This document shows positions 15,597-23,956 of a stretch of 64,000 bases of DNA, piece by piece (position 1 is the first letter of the stretch; every line of letters starts with the position of its first letter). Position numbers and translations under genes: made by a program. Source of the stretch: Actinomycetospora soli (GTDB lineage: Bacteria; Actinomycetota; Actinomycetes; Mycobacteriales; Pseudonocardiaceae); assembly GCF_021026295.1 (NCBI RefSeq), contig NZ_JAJNDA010000003.1:248001-312000 (forward strand), given 5' to 3'. The notes below the pieces were generated by a model. That model saw nothing but the letters and a program-made list of their open reading frames with translations, was not told where the DNA came from and made no database searches.

Positions 15597-16790
15597 GTGA
15601 CCGAGCGACCCGACAAGCACGACCCGTCGTCGTGCCGCCTCGAGACGCAGGCGGTGCACGGTGGCAACGCCGTCGACCCCAGGACCCGGGCGATCCGCAC
15701 CCCACTGGTCATGGCGAACTCGTACGCGCTCCCGGAGGACCCGTCGTCGCTGTCGTGGTCCGGCTTCGACACGCCGCTGTACACGCGCAACTCCGGGGTC
15801 AACCAGATCGCGCTGCAGCACAAGCTCGCGGCGCTGGAGCGGGCCGAGGACGCGGTCGTGCTCGCGTCGGGGGTCGCGGCGCTGCACGCCGTGTTCTTCA
15901 GCCTGCTGCGCACCGGCGACCACGCGGTGATCTCCGACGTGACCTACGAGGCGACGTTCCGGCTGTTCCGCGACATCCTGCCCGCGCGCTACGGCGTGGC
16001 GGCGACGTTCGTCGACACGTCCGACCCCGAGGCCGTCCGCGCCGCGATCCGGCCGGAGACGAGGCTCGTGCACACCGAGGTCGTCGCGAACCCGACCACA
16101 CGCGTGTGCGACGTCCCGGCCGTCGCGGCGATCGCGCACGAGGCCGGCGCGCTGCTCTCGGTGGACTCCACCTTCACGCCGCCCCCGCTGTACCGGCCGC
16201 TCGAGCACGGCGCGGACCTCGTCGTGCACTCCCTGACGAAGTTCGTCAACGGGCACGGCGACGCGATGGGCGGCGCCGTCCTCGGCGCGACGGACCTGCT
16301 CGACCCGATCCGGGCCGACGTCATGATCGACGTCGGCGGCGTCATCTCGCCGTTCAACGCCTGGCTGATCGCCCGCGGGGCGATCACCCTGCCGCTGCGG
16401 CTGCGGCAGCACCTGGCGTCGGCGCAGCGGGTGGCGGAGTTCCTGACGTCGAGGCCCGAGGTCGCCTACGTCGCGTACCCCGGCCTGCCGTCGCACCCGC
16501 AGCACGAGCTGGCCCGACGGATGTTCGACGGCGAGCCGCCCGGCGCGGTCATGGCGTTCGCCCTGGACGGCGACGCCGACACCCAGAACCGGTTCGTCGC
16601 CGACCTGCGGGTGATCACCTCGGCGGTGTCGGTGGGACACGACGAGTCGCTGATCGTGCACGTCGGGCCGGACGGTCCCCGGGCGGCGCACTGGCCCGAA
16701 CAGTTCCGCCGGTACGGCCACCTGCGGCTGTCGGTCGGCCTGGAGGACCCGGACGACCTGATAGCCGACCTGGCCGCCGCGCTGGGCTAA
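15597..16790 (+). CDS. Cys/Met metabolism PLP-dependent enzyme (cystathionine gamma-lyase/methionine gamma-lyase family)
   Basis: The 397-residue protein is a trans-sulfuration type PLP enzyme. It has ETQAVHGGNAVDPRTRAI at the N-terminus, SGVAALHAVFFSLLRTGDH (phosphate-binding helix), VDSTFTPPPLYRPLEHGADLVVHS with the cofactor aspartate, and the Schiff-base lysine K215 in SLTKFVNGHGD. It ends LSVGLEDPDDLIADL. Family members cleave or make C-S bonds in cystathionine, homocysteine or methionine. Methionine gamma-lyase would release methanethiol, which the oxidase-like protein at 59154-61013 could use. That is only an inference. The gene appears leaderless, and no HVDL leader is present. It converges with the amidohydrolase, overlapping by 4 nt. 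Confidence 0.86.
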   Translation: MTERPDKHDPSSCRLETQAVHGGNAVDPRTRAIRTPLVMANSYALPEDPSSLSWSGFDTPLYTRNSGVNQIALQHKLAALERAEDAVVLASGVAALHAVFFSLLRTGDHAVISDVTYEATFRLFRDILPARYGVAATFVDTSDPEAVRAAIRPETRLVHTEVVANPTTRVCDVPAVAAIAHEAGALLSVDSTFTPPPLYRPLEHGADLVVHSLTKFVNGHGDAMGGAVLGATDLLDPIRADVMIDVGGVISPFNAWLIARGAITLPLRLRQHLASAQRVAEFLTSRPEVAYVAYPGLPSHPQHELARRMFDGEPPGAVMAFALDGDADTQNRFVADLRVITSAVSVGHDESLIVHVGPDGPRAAHWPEQFRRYGHLRLSVGLEDPDDLIADLAAALG

Positions 16791-17788
16791 CGGGCGGGGC
16801 GCAGCCGCTCCCAGTTGCCGGAGCCGACGGCGTCCTTCTCGGCGTCGGTCAGGTCGGTCTCCTCGAGGAAGCGGCGCGCGGCTCCGCCGGAGTTGTCGAC
16901 GTACGGGTGGTCGACCGCCGTCATGACGCGCTCCACCCCGACCAGCTCGATCGTCCACCGCAGCATCCGCGGAACCGTCAGGCCGCTGCCGGTGTAGGAG
17001 ACGTTCTCGCGGAAGTAGTCGGCGACCGGGCGGCGCAGGTCGGTGCCGAACCGGCCGGACACCGCGGCAATGCGGTCGAGGTAGAAGAGCACGACCTCGC
17101 CCCAGTGCCCGATCACCAGCTGCAGATCGGGGTGCCGGTCGAACGTGCCGGCGAGGATCAGGCGCAGGACCTGCATGCCGGTCTCGTAGTGCCAGCCGAT
17201 CGCGGGCCCGGCGAGGGCGCCGTCGGTGGCCGGGTCGAAGCCCGAGTAGTAGACGTCGCGGATCTCGTCGACGGGCTGGTGGGGGTGCACGTAGATCGGC
17301 GCGCCGAGCTCCGCGGCCGCCGCCCAGATCGGCTCGTTGCGGGGGTCGTCCAGGCGGACCGGCCCGGTCCGGCCGTGGATCATCGCGCCGGCGAGCCCCA
17401 GCTCGGTCACCGCGCGGCGCAGCTCGGTCGCCGAGGCCTCCGGGTCGGGGGTCGGCAGCGTCGCGAACCCGTCGAAGCGGTCGGGGTGCGCGGCGACGGC
17501 GGCGGCGATGGCGTCGTTCGCCCCGCGCGCCAGCGGGACGGCCCGCCCGGCCTCCAGGTTCTGCACGCCCGGAGCGGTGAGCGACAGGACCTGGACGTCG
17601 ATCCCCTGGTCGTCCATGGCCGCGATGCGCCCCTCGCCGACGTCGAGCAACGCCTCGCCCGCCGTCGCCATCATCGACGCCACGTCCTCCCGGTCCCGGT
17701 CCGTGCCGGGGGCGGTCCGCCACGCCTCGGCGACCTCCGGCGTGGCCAGGTGCTCCTCGAGAGCAATGAGCTTGCGCATGCTCACCAT
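16787..17788 (-). CDS. Amidohydrolase-2 family metal-dependent hydrolase/decarboxylase
   Basis: The 333-residue protein begins MRKLIALEEHLATPEV (the E.H metal motif at the first strand). It continues with IYVHPHQP, FDRHPDLQLVIGHWGEVVLFYLDR (histidine ligands) and VMTAVDHPYVDN (the aspartate ligand). This is the amidohydrolase-2 fold of gamma-resorcylate decarboxylase and ACMSD-like enzymes. ATG 17788 has GGGAG 4 nt upstream; ATG 17779 would remove MVS only. A long upstream in-frame extension is a shadow of the DUF6777-like gene and is ignored. The substrate is likely an aromatic or cyclic carboxylate. No sulfur link is visible. Confidence 0.82.
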   Translation of the reverse strand: MVSMRKLIALEEHLATPEVAEAWRTAPGTDRDREDVASMMATAGEALLDVGEGRIAAMDDQGIDVQVLSLTAPGVQNLEAGRAVPLARGANDAIAAAVAAHPDRFDGFATLPTPDPEASATELRRAVTELGLAGAMIHGRTGPVRLDDPRNEPIWAAAAELGAPIYVHPHQPVDEIRDVYYSGFDPATDGALAGPAIGWHYETGMQVLRLILAGTFDRHPDLQLVIGHWGEVVLFYLDRIAAVSGRFGTDLRRPVADYFRENVSYTGSGLTVPRMLRWTIELVGVERVMTAVDHPYVDNSGGAARRFLEETDLTDAEKDAVGSGNWERLRPAR

Positions 17789-17965
17789 CGTGCTCCCGGC
17801 GGTGTGCGGTCGCTGCGTGGGTAGGGCCGGCCCCCCTCGGTCCCGGGGGTCCTCCCCGCCGGGTCGGGGGGTCCGCACGATCGTTGCGCCGCCCGGATCG
17901 CGACAGGCTTCTCCCATCACCGAGACGGGGTCACCGAGGCCCCGGGACACACCAGGAGCCCCGCG

Positions 17966-19687
17966 ATGACGAGCTACGTCGACCCCCGCACCGTCCACCA
18001 CCACGCCCACCAGCCGCAGTTCCGGGGTCCGCAGCAGGTCGGCCCGCAGGACTTCCCCGGCCGGCCGTTCCCGGGCCCGGTCCCGCCGCCCGCCGCGCCG
18101 CTGCCGCCGAAGCGGCCGATCGCGGGCAGGATCGTCGCCGGGCTCGTCGCGGCCGGCCTGGTCGTCGGCGGTGCCGGCACCTGGTTCGCCCTCTCCGGTG
18201 CCTCCTCCCCCGCCGTCCAGGCCACGAGCTTCGCCGGCGCGAACCCGACCACCGACCCCTTCGGCACCGACCACGCCGAGGTCGCCACCGTCGCCGCGTC
18301 CGGCGAGCAGAGCGGTGACACCGCCGGCCTCTACGCCGCCACCACCCCGCCCGCCTGCGACAACGCCGCCTTCCTGGCGCAGCTGCAGGCCGACCCCGCG
18401 AAGCTCGCCGCCTGGGGCGGCGTGTTCGGCCTCCAGGCCGCCGACGTCCCCGCCTTCGTCGACTCGCTCTCGCCGGTCGTGCTGCGCGCCGCCACCAGCG
18501 TCACCGACCACCCGTTCCGCGAGGGCGCCTTCGTCGAGGAGCCGGTCGTCCTGGCCGCCGGCACCGCGGTGCTGGTCAACTCGTACGGCGAGCCCACCGT
18601 GAAGTGCTTCAACGGCAACCCGCTCACCCCGGGGGCCGCCACCTCCGGCGCGATCACCGTCGCCCCGACGCAGCAGGTCATCACGCAGTACCGCTTCACC
18701 AGCATCGACAACCGCCGCGTCGTCGTCATCGCCGGCAAGCCGGACCCGAAGCCGCACCCCGGGCCGAACCCCGGCGGCGGCACCACGACCACGCCCGCCG
18801 AGCCCGACCCGGTGCTCGTCGCCAAGGCCGAGGAGGCGAAGAAGCTCGCCGAGCAGGCCCGCAAGGACGCCACCGACTCCCGGGCGAAGGCCGACGACCT
18901 GGCGATCAACGCGAAGGTGTTCCGCTCGGAGGCCGACCGGCTCGCCGGCGTGCGCACCGCGGCCGAGCAGCGGGCCACCGCCGCGAACACCGCAGCCGTG
19001 GCCGCGCAGAACGAGCTCGCCGCCGCCCTGCGCGCCTTCCCGCCGAACCCGGCCCGGGTCGCCCAGGCCCACGCCCGCCTCGCTGCGGCCAAGTCGGAGC
19101 AGATCGGCGCGGCCACGGCACTGATCAAGGCCGGCAACGACGCCACCAAGGCCGACCAGGAGGCCGACACCGCCGAGAGCCAGCTCAAGAACGCCGAGTC
19201 CAAGGCCCGCAACGACGAGAACGTCGCGAAGGCCGCCGAGGAGGCCGCGAAGAAGGCCCAGGAGGAGGCCGCCGCCTCGGCGACCGAGCCGGCGACGAAG
19301 CCCGGCGACGAGCCGAAGGACCCGAAGGCCCTCGAGGCCGCGACGGCTCCCGAGGCCGCGACGGCTCCCGACGCACCCGGCGCCGACGAGACGGCTCCGG
19401 CCGTGGCCGGCACCGGTGCCGCCACGGGCACCGCGACCTGCCCGGTCGGCACCTCCGCCACCGTCTCGCCGGTGACCGACCCCGCCGCGCAGTGCGCCGC
19501 GAAGTCGGCGACGTCGGAGCCCGCCACCACCTCCTCGACCGGCTCGACCGGCTCGACCGGCAGCTCGGAGACCTCCGGGAGCACCGGGAGCACCGGGAGC
19601 ACCGGGAGCACCGAGGCCGGCTCCTCGGGGTCGAGCTCGACGGAGAGCGCCTCCGAGACCTCGTCGCAGGAGAGCACCGACAACTGA
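17966..19687 (+). CDS. DUF6777-like membrane protein with long coiled coil and Ser/Thr tail
   Basis: The 573-residue protein has a proline-rich cytoplasmic N-terminus (1-50), one transmembrane helix (GRIVAGLVAAGLVVGGAGTW, about 54-73) and an extracellular domain (about 100-260). That domain contains ATTPPACDNAAFLAQLQADP, VVLRAATSVTDHPF and AGTAVLVNSYGEPTVKCFNGNP, which matches DUF6777. A proline spacer follows, then an alanine/lysine/glutamate coiled coil (about 290-440), and a low-complexity tail of GST and SSET repeats encoded by nine-base tandem units (19524-19617). AGGAG precedes the ATG. It is probably surface-exposed. The function of DUF6777 is unknown. The gene ends at a strong hairpin and is not linked to the sulfur genes by spacing. 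Confidence 0.8.
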   Translation: MTSYVDPRTVHHHAHQPQFRGPQQVGPQDFPGRPFPGPVPPPAAPLPPKRPIAGRIVAGLVAAGLVVGGAGTWFALSGASSPAVQATSFAGANPTTDPFGTDHAEVATVAASGEQSGDTAGLYAATTPPACDNAAFLAQLQADPAKLAAWGGVFGLQAADVPAFVDSLSPVVLRAATSVTDHPFREGAFVEEPVVLAAGTAVLVNSYGEPTVKCFNGNPLTPGAATSGAITVAPTQQVITQYRFTSIDNRRVVVIAGKPDPKPHPGPNPGGGTTTTPAEPDPVLVAKAEEAKKLAEQARKDATDSRAKADDLAINAKVFRSEADRLAGVRTAAEQRATAANTAAVAAQNELAAALRAFPPNPARVAQAHARLAAAKSEQIGAATALIKAGNDATKADQEADTAESQLKNAESKARNDENVAKAAEEAAKKAQEEAAASATEPATKPGDEPKDPKALEAATAPEAATAPDAPGADETAPAVAGTGAATGTATCPVGTSATVSPVTDPAAQCAAKSATSEPATTSSTGSTGSTGSSETSGSTGSTGSTGSTEAGSSGSSSTESASETSSQESTDN

Positions 19688-19701
19688 TCCCCGCGACACC
19701 G

Positions 19702-19734
19702 GAGCCCGGCCCCACCCCAGGTGGAGCCGGGCTC
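19702..19734 (+). terminator. GC-rich hairpin terminator after the DUF6777-like gene
   Basis: GAGCCCGGCCCCACC pairs with GGTGGAGCCGGGCTC with one mismatch and a very short loop, 15 nt after the stop codon. There is no T-run, as is usual in high-GC actinobacteria. Confidence 0.7.
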
Positions 19735-19741
19735 TCGTCAT

Positions 19742-19802
19742 GATCAGCGAGCACCCTCGGTGGCCCCGGGCCCGGCCCGACCACCGAGGGTGCTCGCTGG
19801 TC
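19742..19802. repeat. Long hairpin with 22-bp arms
   Basis: GATCAGCGAGCACCCTCGGTGG (19742-19763) is complementary at 21 of 22 positions to 19781-19802, around a 17-nt GC-only loop. It follows directly after the terminator hairpin. It may be a single-copy member of the palindromic repeat population. Confidence 0.75.
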
Positions 19803-19875
19803 TTCCCGGCCGGAGGCAGGCGGACGGCGCACCTCCCGGGTTGCAGGACCCCGTCCGGTTCCGCACGATCGGGGG

Positions 19876-19950
19876 ATGCTCCGGGGCTGGCTCCTGACGT
19901 GGCGACGCCACGTGGACCTCATGCGCCTCGACGCGACGACCTGTCGGTAG
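19876..19950 (+). CDS. Leader peptide 6 (HVDL...C type)
   Basis: The 24-residue peptide has LTWRRHVDLMRLDATTCR at its C-terminus. It starts with ATG after GGGGG and stops 37 nt before the ssuC-like gene, so it opens the sulfonate transporter operon. Confidence 0.8.
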   Translation: MLRGWLLTWRRHVDLMRLDATTCR

Positions 19951-19987
19951 GACACGCCGACCGTCGCCGCCCACCCCAGGAGCCCGT

Positions 19988-20809
19988 GTGTCCACCACCC
20001 TCCCGGGCGCGCCCGCGCGCGCCTCCACACCCGCCGTCGGGAAGCCGCCCGTGGCCCGACGTCGAGAATCCGACGCCTGGAAGCGCTGGATCTCGCCGAT
20101 CGCGATCCTCGTGATCTGGCAGCTCGCGTCGACGACCGGCCTGCTCGCCGAGGACGAACTCGCCTCCCCGCTGCGCGTGGTGCAGGCGGCGTGGGACGTC
20201 ACGGTGTCCGGCGAGCTGCCCGAGGGCCTGCTGGTCTCCCTGGTGCGGGTGATCGTCGGGTTCGTCCTCGGCGCGGTCCTCGGCGTGGCCCTCGGCATCT
20301 GGTCCGGGCTCTCCCGCTGGGGCGGCCTGCTGATCGACCCGCCTGTGCAGATGCTGCGGACGCTGCCGCACCTGGCGCTGGTCCCGCTGTTCATCCTGTG
20401 GTTCGGGGTGCAGGAGACACCGAAGATCCTGCTCGTCGCGCTCGGCGTGCTGTTCCCGATCTACCTGAACGTGCACGCCGGCGTGCGGGGTGTGGACCCG
20501 AAGCTGCTCGAGATGGCGCAGGTCTCCGGGTTCGACCGCCGCGAGGTGCTGCGCCACGTCGTCATCCCGGGCGCCCTGCCCTCCGCGCTGACCGGCCTGC
20601 GTCTCTCGCTCGGCATCGCATGGCTGTCGCTGGTCGTCGCCGAGACGGTCTCGGCCGACTCCGGGCTCGGCTACCTGATCATGGACGCCCGCGAGTTCCT
20701 GCGGACCGACGTGATCGTGGTCGGGCTCGTCGTCTACGCGCTGCTCGGGCTCGGCACGGACGCCCTGGTGCGCCGCGTCGAGAAGCGCGCGCTGCGGTGG
20801 CGCGGATGA
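19988..20809 (+). CDS. ssuC: Sulfonate-type ABC transporter permease
   Basis: The 273-residue protein is an SsuC/TauC-type inner membrane permease. It has about six transmembrane segments, the conserved MLRTLPHLALVPLFILWFG block, the EAA-type cytoplasmic loop EMAQVSGFDRREVLRHVVIPGALP, and GIAWLSLVVAETVSADSGLGYLI. It moves sulfonates inward together with the ATPase and binding protein encoded next. GTG 19988 follows AGGAG. The next gene starts inside its stop (ATGA). Leader 6 precedes it. Gene order (permease, ATPase, binding lipoprotein, monooxygenase) forms a complete sulfonate uptake and desulfonation unit. Confidence 0.9.
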   Translation: MSTTLPGAPARASTPAVGKPPVARRRESDAWKRWISPIAILVIWQLASTTGLLAEDELASPLRVVQAAWDVTVSGELPEGLLVSLVRVIVGFVLGAVLGVALGIWSGLSRWGGLLIDPPVQMLRTLPHLALVPLFILWFGVQETPKILLVALGVLFPIYLNVHAGVRGVDPKLLEMAQVSGFDRREVLRHVVIPGALPSALTGLRLSLGIAWLSLVVAETVSADSGLGYLIMDAREFLRTDVIVVGLVVYALLGLGTDALVRRVEKRALRWRG

Positions 20810-21483
20810 GCGCCGCGGAGGTCACGGGGCTGGTCCGGGAGTTCGCCGGACGGCGGGTGCTCGACGGTCTCGACGTCACCGTCGGCGCCGGGGAGTTCGT
20901 CGCGCTGCTCGGGCGCAGCGGGTCGGGCAAGTCGACGCTGCTGCGGGTGCTCGCGGGCCTCGACGTTCCCGACGTCGGGTCGGTGGCGGTCCCGGGGTCG
21001 GTGGCGGTTGCGTTCCAGGAACCGCGCCTGCTGCCGTGGCGCAGCGTGCGGGAGAACGTCGCACTGGGGCTGCCCACCGGGGCCGACGTGGACCGCACGC
21101 TCGCCGAGGTCGGGCTGGCCGAGCGCGCCGAGGCGTGGCCGCTCACGCTGTCGGGCGGCGAGGCGCAGCGCGCGTCGCTGGCACGGGCCCTGGTCCGGGA
21201 ACCGGAGCTGCTGCTGCTCGACGAGCCGTTCGGCGCCCTGGACGCCCTGACCCGGATCGCGATGCACGACCTGGTGCTCGACCTGTGGGGGCGCCACCAG
21301 CCCGGGATCCTCCTCGTCACCCACGACGTCGACGAGGCGATCGCCCTCGCCGACCGCGTGCTCGTCCTCGACGGGGGCCGGATCGTCGCCGACCACGCGC
21401 CGGGACCGCGGCCGCGTCGGGACACCGGCGCGTTGCGGTCGACGGTGCTGGCCGAGCTCGGGGTGGTCGACGATGCGGCGTAG
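20806..21483 (+). CDS. ssuB: Sulfonate-type ABC transporter ATPase
   Basis: The 225-residue ATPase is of the SsuB/TauB type. It has Walker A GRSGSGKST, the Q-loop FQEPRLLPWRSVRENV (the 'E.RLLPW' signature of SsuB), the ABC signature LSGGEAQR, Walker B LLLLDEPFGALDAL and the H-loop VTHDVDEA. It powers the permease at 19988. Its ATG overlaps the permease stop by 4 nt, and its own 3' end overlaps the binding-protein start by 11 nt, so the three proteins are co-translated. Confidence 0.92.
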   Translation: MSAAEVTGLVREFAGRRVLDGLDVTVGAGEFVALLGRSGSGKSTLLRVLAGLDVPDVGSVAVPGSVAVAFQEPRLLPWRSVRENVALGLPTGADVDRTLAEVGLAERAEAWPLTLSGGEAQRASLARALVREPELLLLDEPFGALDALTRIAMHDLVLDLWGRHQPGILLVTHDVDEAIALADRVLVLDGGRIVADHAPGPRPRRDTGALRSTVLAELGVVDDAA

Positions 21484-22468
21484 GGCGTTCCTGCTCGGCG
21501 TCGGCTCGGCGGTCGCCCTCGCCGGGTGCTCGTCGGTGCCGATCTCGCGCCCGCCGGTGCAGCCGCCGGCCGACCCGACGGGCGTCGTGCTGCGGGTCGG
21601 CGACCAGAAGGGCGGCATCCAGTCCCAGCTCGAGGCGGCGAACGCGCTCGCGGGCCTGCCGTACCGCATCGAGTGGACCACCTTCAGCGCCGGGCCGCCC
21701 CTCATCGAGGCAGCCCGGGCCGGGGCGATCGACGTGGGCTACGTCGGGAACACCCCGGTGATCTTCGCGGCGGCCGCGAAGGCCCGCGTCCAGCTCGTGG
21801 CCGCAGCCCAGGGCAACGTCGTCAGCGACGCGATCCTCGCACCGCGCGACTCGCCGCTGCGGCGGGTCGAGGACCTGCGTGACAAGCGCATCGCCGTCGG
21901 GAAGGGCACCTCCGCGCACGGCCAGCTGCTGCTGTCGCTACGCGCGGCGGGGATGACGATCGACGACGTCGACACCACGTTCCTGCAGCCCGCCGACGCC
22001 TACGGTGCCTTCAAGCAGGGGCAGATCGACGCCTGGGCGGTGTGGGACCCGTACACCGCGCAGGCCCAGCTCGAGACCGGCGCGCGCGTGCTCGTCGACG
22101 GGACCGGCACCGCCAACGGGTACTCGTTCCAGGTGGCGGGCAACCAGACGCTGGCCGACCCGCGCACCCAGGCCGCCCTCGGCGACTACCTCCGCCGGGT
22201 CGACGCCGCCATGCGCTTCTGCGACGCGAACCGACCGGAGCGGGCGCAGTCGTGGAGTGCGGAGACGAAGCTGCCGCTCGCCGTGACGACGACGGCCACG
22301 GACCGCGGTCCCGACCTGCCCGTGCCGATGGACGAGAAGCTCGTCGCTTCCCAGCAGGACCTGGCGGACGCGTTCTCCGACGCCGGGGTGATCCCCGGCC
22401 GGGTCCGCTTCGCCGACGTGATCGACCGCCGATACGAGTCCGAGAGGGGGTGGGCTACGCCCACGTGA
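21473..22468 (+). CDS. ssuA: Sulfonate-type substrate-binding lipoprotein
   Basis: The 331-residue protein begins MRRRAFLLGVGSAVALAGCSS, a lipoprotein signal with LAGC lipobox (Cys 19). It continues with a type II periplasmic binding fold: RVGDQKGGIQSQLEAANALAG, EWTTFSAGPPLIEAARAGAIDVGYVGNTPVIFAAAA and AWAVWDPYTAQAQ. These are hallmarks of SsuA/TauA-like aliphatic sulfonate binders. It overlaps the ATPase gene. The last residues and the TGA stop (22466-22468) fall at the left end of palindromic repeat C copy 2. Confidence 0.9.
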   Translation: MRRRAFLLGVGSAVALAGCSSVPISRPPVQPPADPTGVVLRVGDQKGGIQSQLEAANALAGLPYRIEWTTFSAGPPLIEAARAGAIDVGYVGNTPVIFAAAAKARVQLVAAAQGNVVSDAILAPRDSPLRRVEDLRDKRIAVGKGTSAHGQLLLSLRAAGMTIDDVDTTFLQPADAYGAFKQGQIDAWAVWDPYTAQAQLETGARVLVDGTGTANGYSFQVAGNQTLADPRTQAALGDYLRRVDAAMRFCDANRPERAQSWSAETKLPLAVTTTATDRGPDLPVPMDEKLVASQQDLADAFSDAGVIPGRVRFADVIDRRYESERGWATPT

Positions 22469-22504
22469 GCACTTTCGGTCGTTATAGCGACCTTTTCTGC
22501 TCAC
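22465..22504. repeat. Palindromic repeat family C, copy 2 (40 bp)
   Basis: The ends GTGAGCA and TGCTCAC and the inner GGTCG...CGACC arms pair, while the TTTC/TTTT positions between them do not. The left end contains the stop of the ssuA-like gene. The right side continues as CTGCGCGCAGCGCA, the inverted flank of copy 1. The ssuD gene begins 18 nt later, so the hairpin sits within the operon and may lower rather than end transcription. Confidence 0.87.
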
Positions 22505-22522
22505 CTGCGCGCAGCGCACACC

Positions 22523-23593
22523 ATGATCGTTCCCCACTGGTTCCTGCCGACCTCCGGTGACGCGCGCGGCATCGTCGCGCGCCGCCACGCCGACCGCGGC
22601 GACATCGGCGACGCCTCGCGCGGCGCCGACATCGACTACCTCGCGCAGGTCGCGCGGGCCGCCGAGCACCTCGGCTACGTCGGGGTGCTCACGCCCACGG
22701 GGTCGTTCTGCGAGGACGCCTGGATCACGACGGCGGCCCTGCTCCGCGAGACCCGCCGACTGCGCTACCTCGTCGCCTTCCGGCCCGGCGTCATCTCGCC
22801 CACCCTCGCCGCGCAGCAGGCCTCGACCTACCAGCGCATCTCCGACGGCCGACTGATGCTCAACATCGTCACCGGCGGCGACGCGGTCGAGCAGCAGCGC
22901 TTCGGCGACTGGGCCGACCACGACGCCCGCTACGCCCGGACCGACGAGTTCCTGACGGTGCTGCGGGGAGCGTGGGGCGCGGAACCCTTCGACTTCTCCG
23001 GGGGGCAGTACCGCGTCGTCGGTGCGTCGACCTACGCCCCGCCGGACCCGACGCCGCCGATCTACTTCGGCGGGTCCTCCGACGCCGCGCTGCCCGTCGC
23101 GGCCCGGCACGCGGACGTCTACCTGACCTGGGGCGAACCCCCGGCCGGCGTCGCCGAGAAGATCGGTCGCGTCCGCAAGCTCGCCGACGAGCTCGAGCGC
23201 CAGATCCGGTTCGGCATCCGCCTGCACGTGATCAGCCGCGACACCGCCGAGGAGGCGTGGGCGCAGGCGCAACGCCTGCTGGACGCCCTCGACCCGGCGG
23301 CGATCGAACGCGCGCAGGCCACGCTGCGGACCAGCCAGTCGGTCGGCCAGCAGCGGATGCTCGCCCTGCACGGCGGGTCCACCGACTCGCTGGAGATCAG
23401 CCCCAACCTGTGGGCCGGGATCGGGCTGGTCCGCGGCGGCGCGGGCACGGCCCTCGTCGGGAGCCACGAGCAGGTCGCCGAGCGGATCGCGGAGTACCAC
23501 GAGCTCGGTATCGACGAGTTCGTGATGTCGGGCTATCCGCACCTCGAGGAGGCCTACCAGTTCGGCGAGGGCGTGCTGCCGCTGCTGCGGTGA
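22523..23593 (+). CDS. ssuD: Alkanesulfonate monooxygenase, FMNH2-dependent
   Basis: The 356-residue protein matches SsuD in length and motifs. It begins VPHWFLPTSGD and has VLTPTGSFCEDAW with the active-site region cysteine (C63), YLVAFRPG, RISDGRLMLNIVTGGDAVEQQRFGDW at the flavin pocket, IYFGGSSDAAL, and LVGSHEQVAERIAEYHELGIDEFVMSGYPHLEEAYQFGEGVLP. It splits alkanesulfonates to an aldehyde and sulfite using FMNH2 and O2. No FMN reductase (ssuE) is found in the window. It follows ssuCBA in the same direction, with repeat C between, so it completes the sulfonate pathway. Confidence 0.93.
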   Translation: MIVPHWFLPTSGDARGIVARRHADRGDIGDASRGADIDYLAQVARAAEHLGYVGVLTPTGSFCEDAWITTAALLRETRRLRYLVAFRPGVISPTLAAQQASTYQRISDGRLMLNIVTGGDAVEQQRFGDWADHDARYARTDEFLTVLRGAWGAEPFDFSGGQYRVVGASTYAPPDPTPPIYFGGSSDAALPVAARHADVYLTWGEPPAGVAEKIGRVRKLADELERQIRFGIRLHVISRDTAEEAWAQAQRLLDALDPAAIERAQATLRTSQSVGQQRMLALHGGSTDSLEISPNLWAGIGLVRGGAGTALVGSHEQVAERIAEYHELGIDEFVMSGYPHLEEAYQFGEGVLPLLR

Positions 23594-23614
23594 CCTCCTG
23601 GCCGGGCCCTGCAC

Positions 23615-23659
23615 GGAGGTCGCGGATCCGGGGCCTGGGCGTCCGAATCCGCTCCTTCC
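23615..23659. repeat. Palindromic repeat family B, copy 3 (diverged)
   Basis: The sequence shares the GCGGATCC and GGCCTGGGCGTCC core with copies 1 and 2, but its arms carry several mismatches. It lies 21 nt after the ssuD stop. Confidence 0.75.
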
Positions 23660-23731
23660 GGTGCGGAGGCGGCGTCCAGCGCTGTGACGGACCCGCGTCG
23701 GTCTCGACATCGGTTGTGCACACCGGGTTGA

Positions 23732-23827
23732 ATGGGCCCCGTGGCCCAGGATCTCGTGCGCCGTCTGCACGTCGACCTGTGTCGCGTCCCGGCGATGGGC
23801 TGTCGCCCCGCCGCCGCGCTCGTCTGA
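23732..23827 (+). CDS. Leader peptide 7 (HVDL...C type)
   Basis: The 31-residue peptide contains VRRLHVDLCRVPAMGCR, followed by an extra PAAALV tail. It ends 129 nt before the OsmC-family gene. ATG at 23732 is preceded by GGG only. With repeat B copy 3 it accounts for most of the 363-base space between ssuD and the OsmC gene. Confidence 0.75.
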   Translation: MGPVAQDLVRRLHVDLCRVPAMGCRPAAALV

Positions 23828-23956
23828 GCGCGTCACACCCCGGCGGTCGAACCCGCCGTCCCCCGCGCGCGTACGTCCCGGAGTCGGCGCGCGCCTCCAG
23901 CACCCGGTCCGCGTCCGGGCCGGGACTCGTCCGAACCCTCCAGGAGAGACATCAGC

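Noticed and set aside
19524-19617. CRISPR-like or VNTR array
   Set aside because: The nine-base units are in-frame codons for Gly-Ser-Thr repeats in the tail of the DUF6777-like protein, without spacers.
17789-19741. Extension of the amidohydrolase frame upstream
   Set aside because: The region is occupied by the DUF6777-like gene on the other strand, and the amidohydrolase start at 17788 has a good ribosome binding site.
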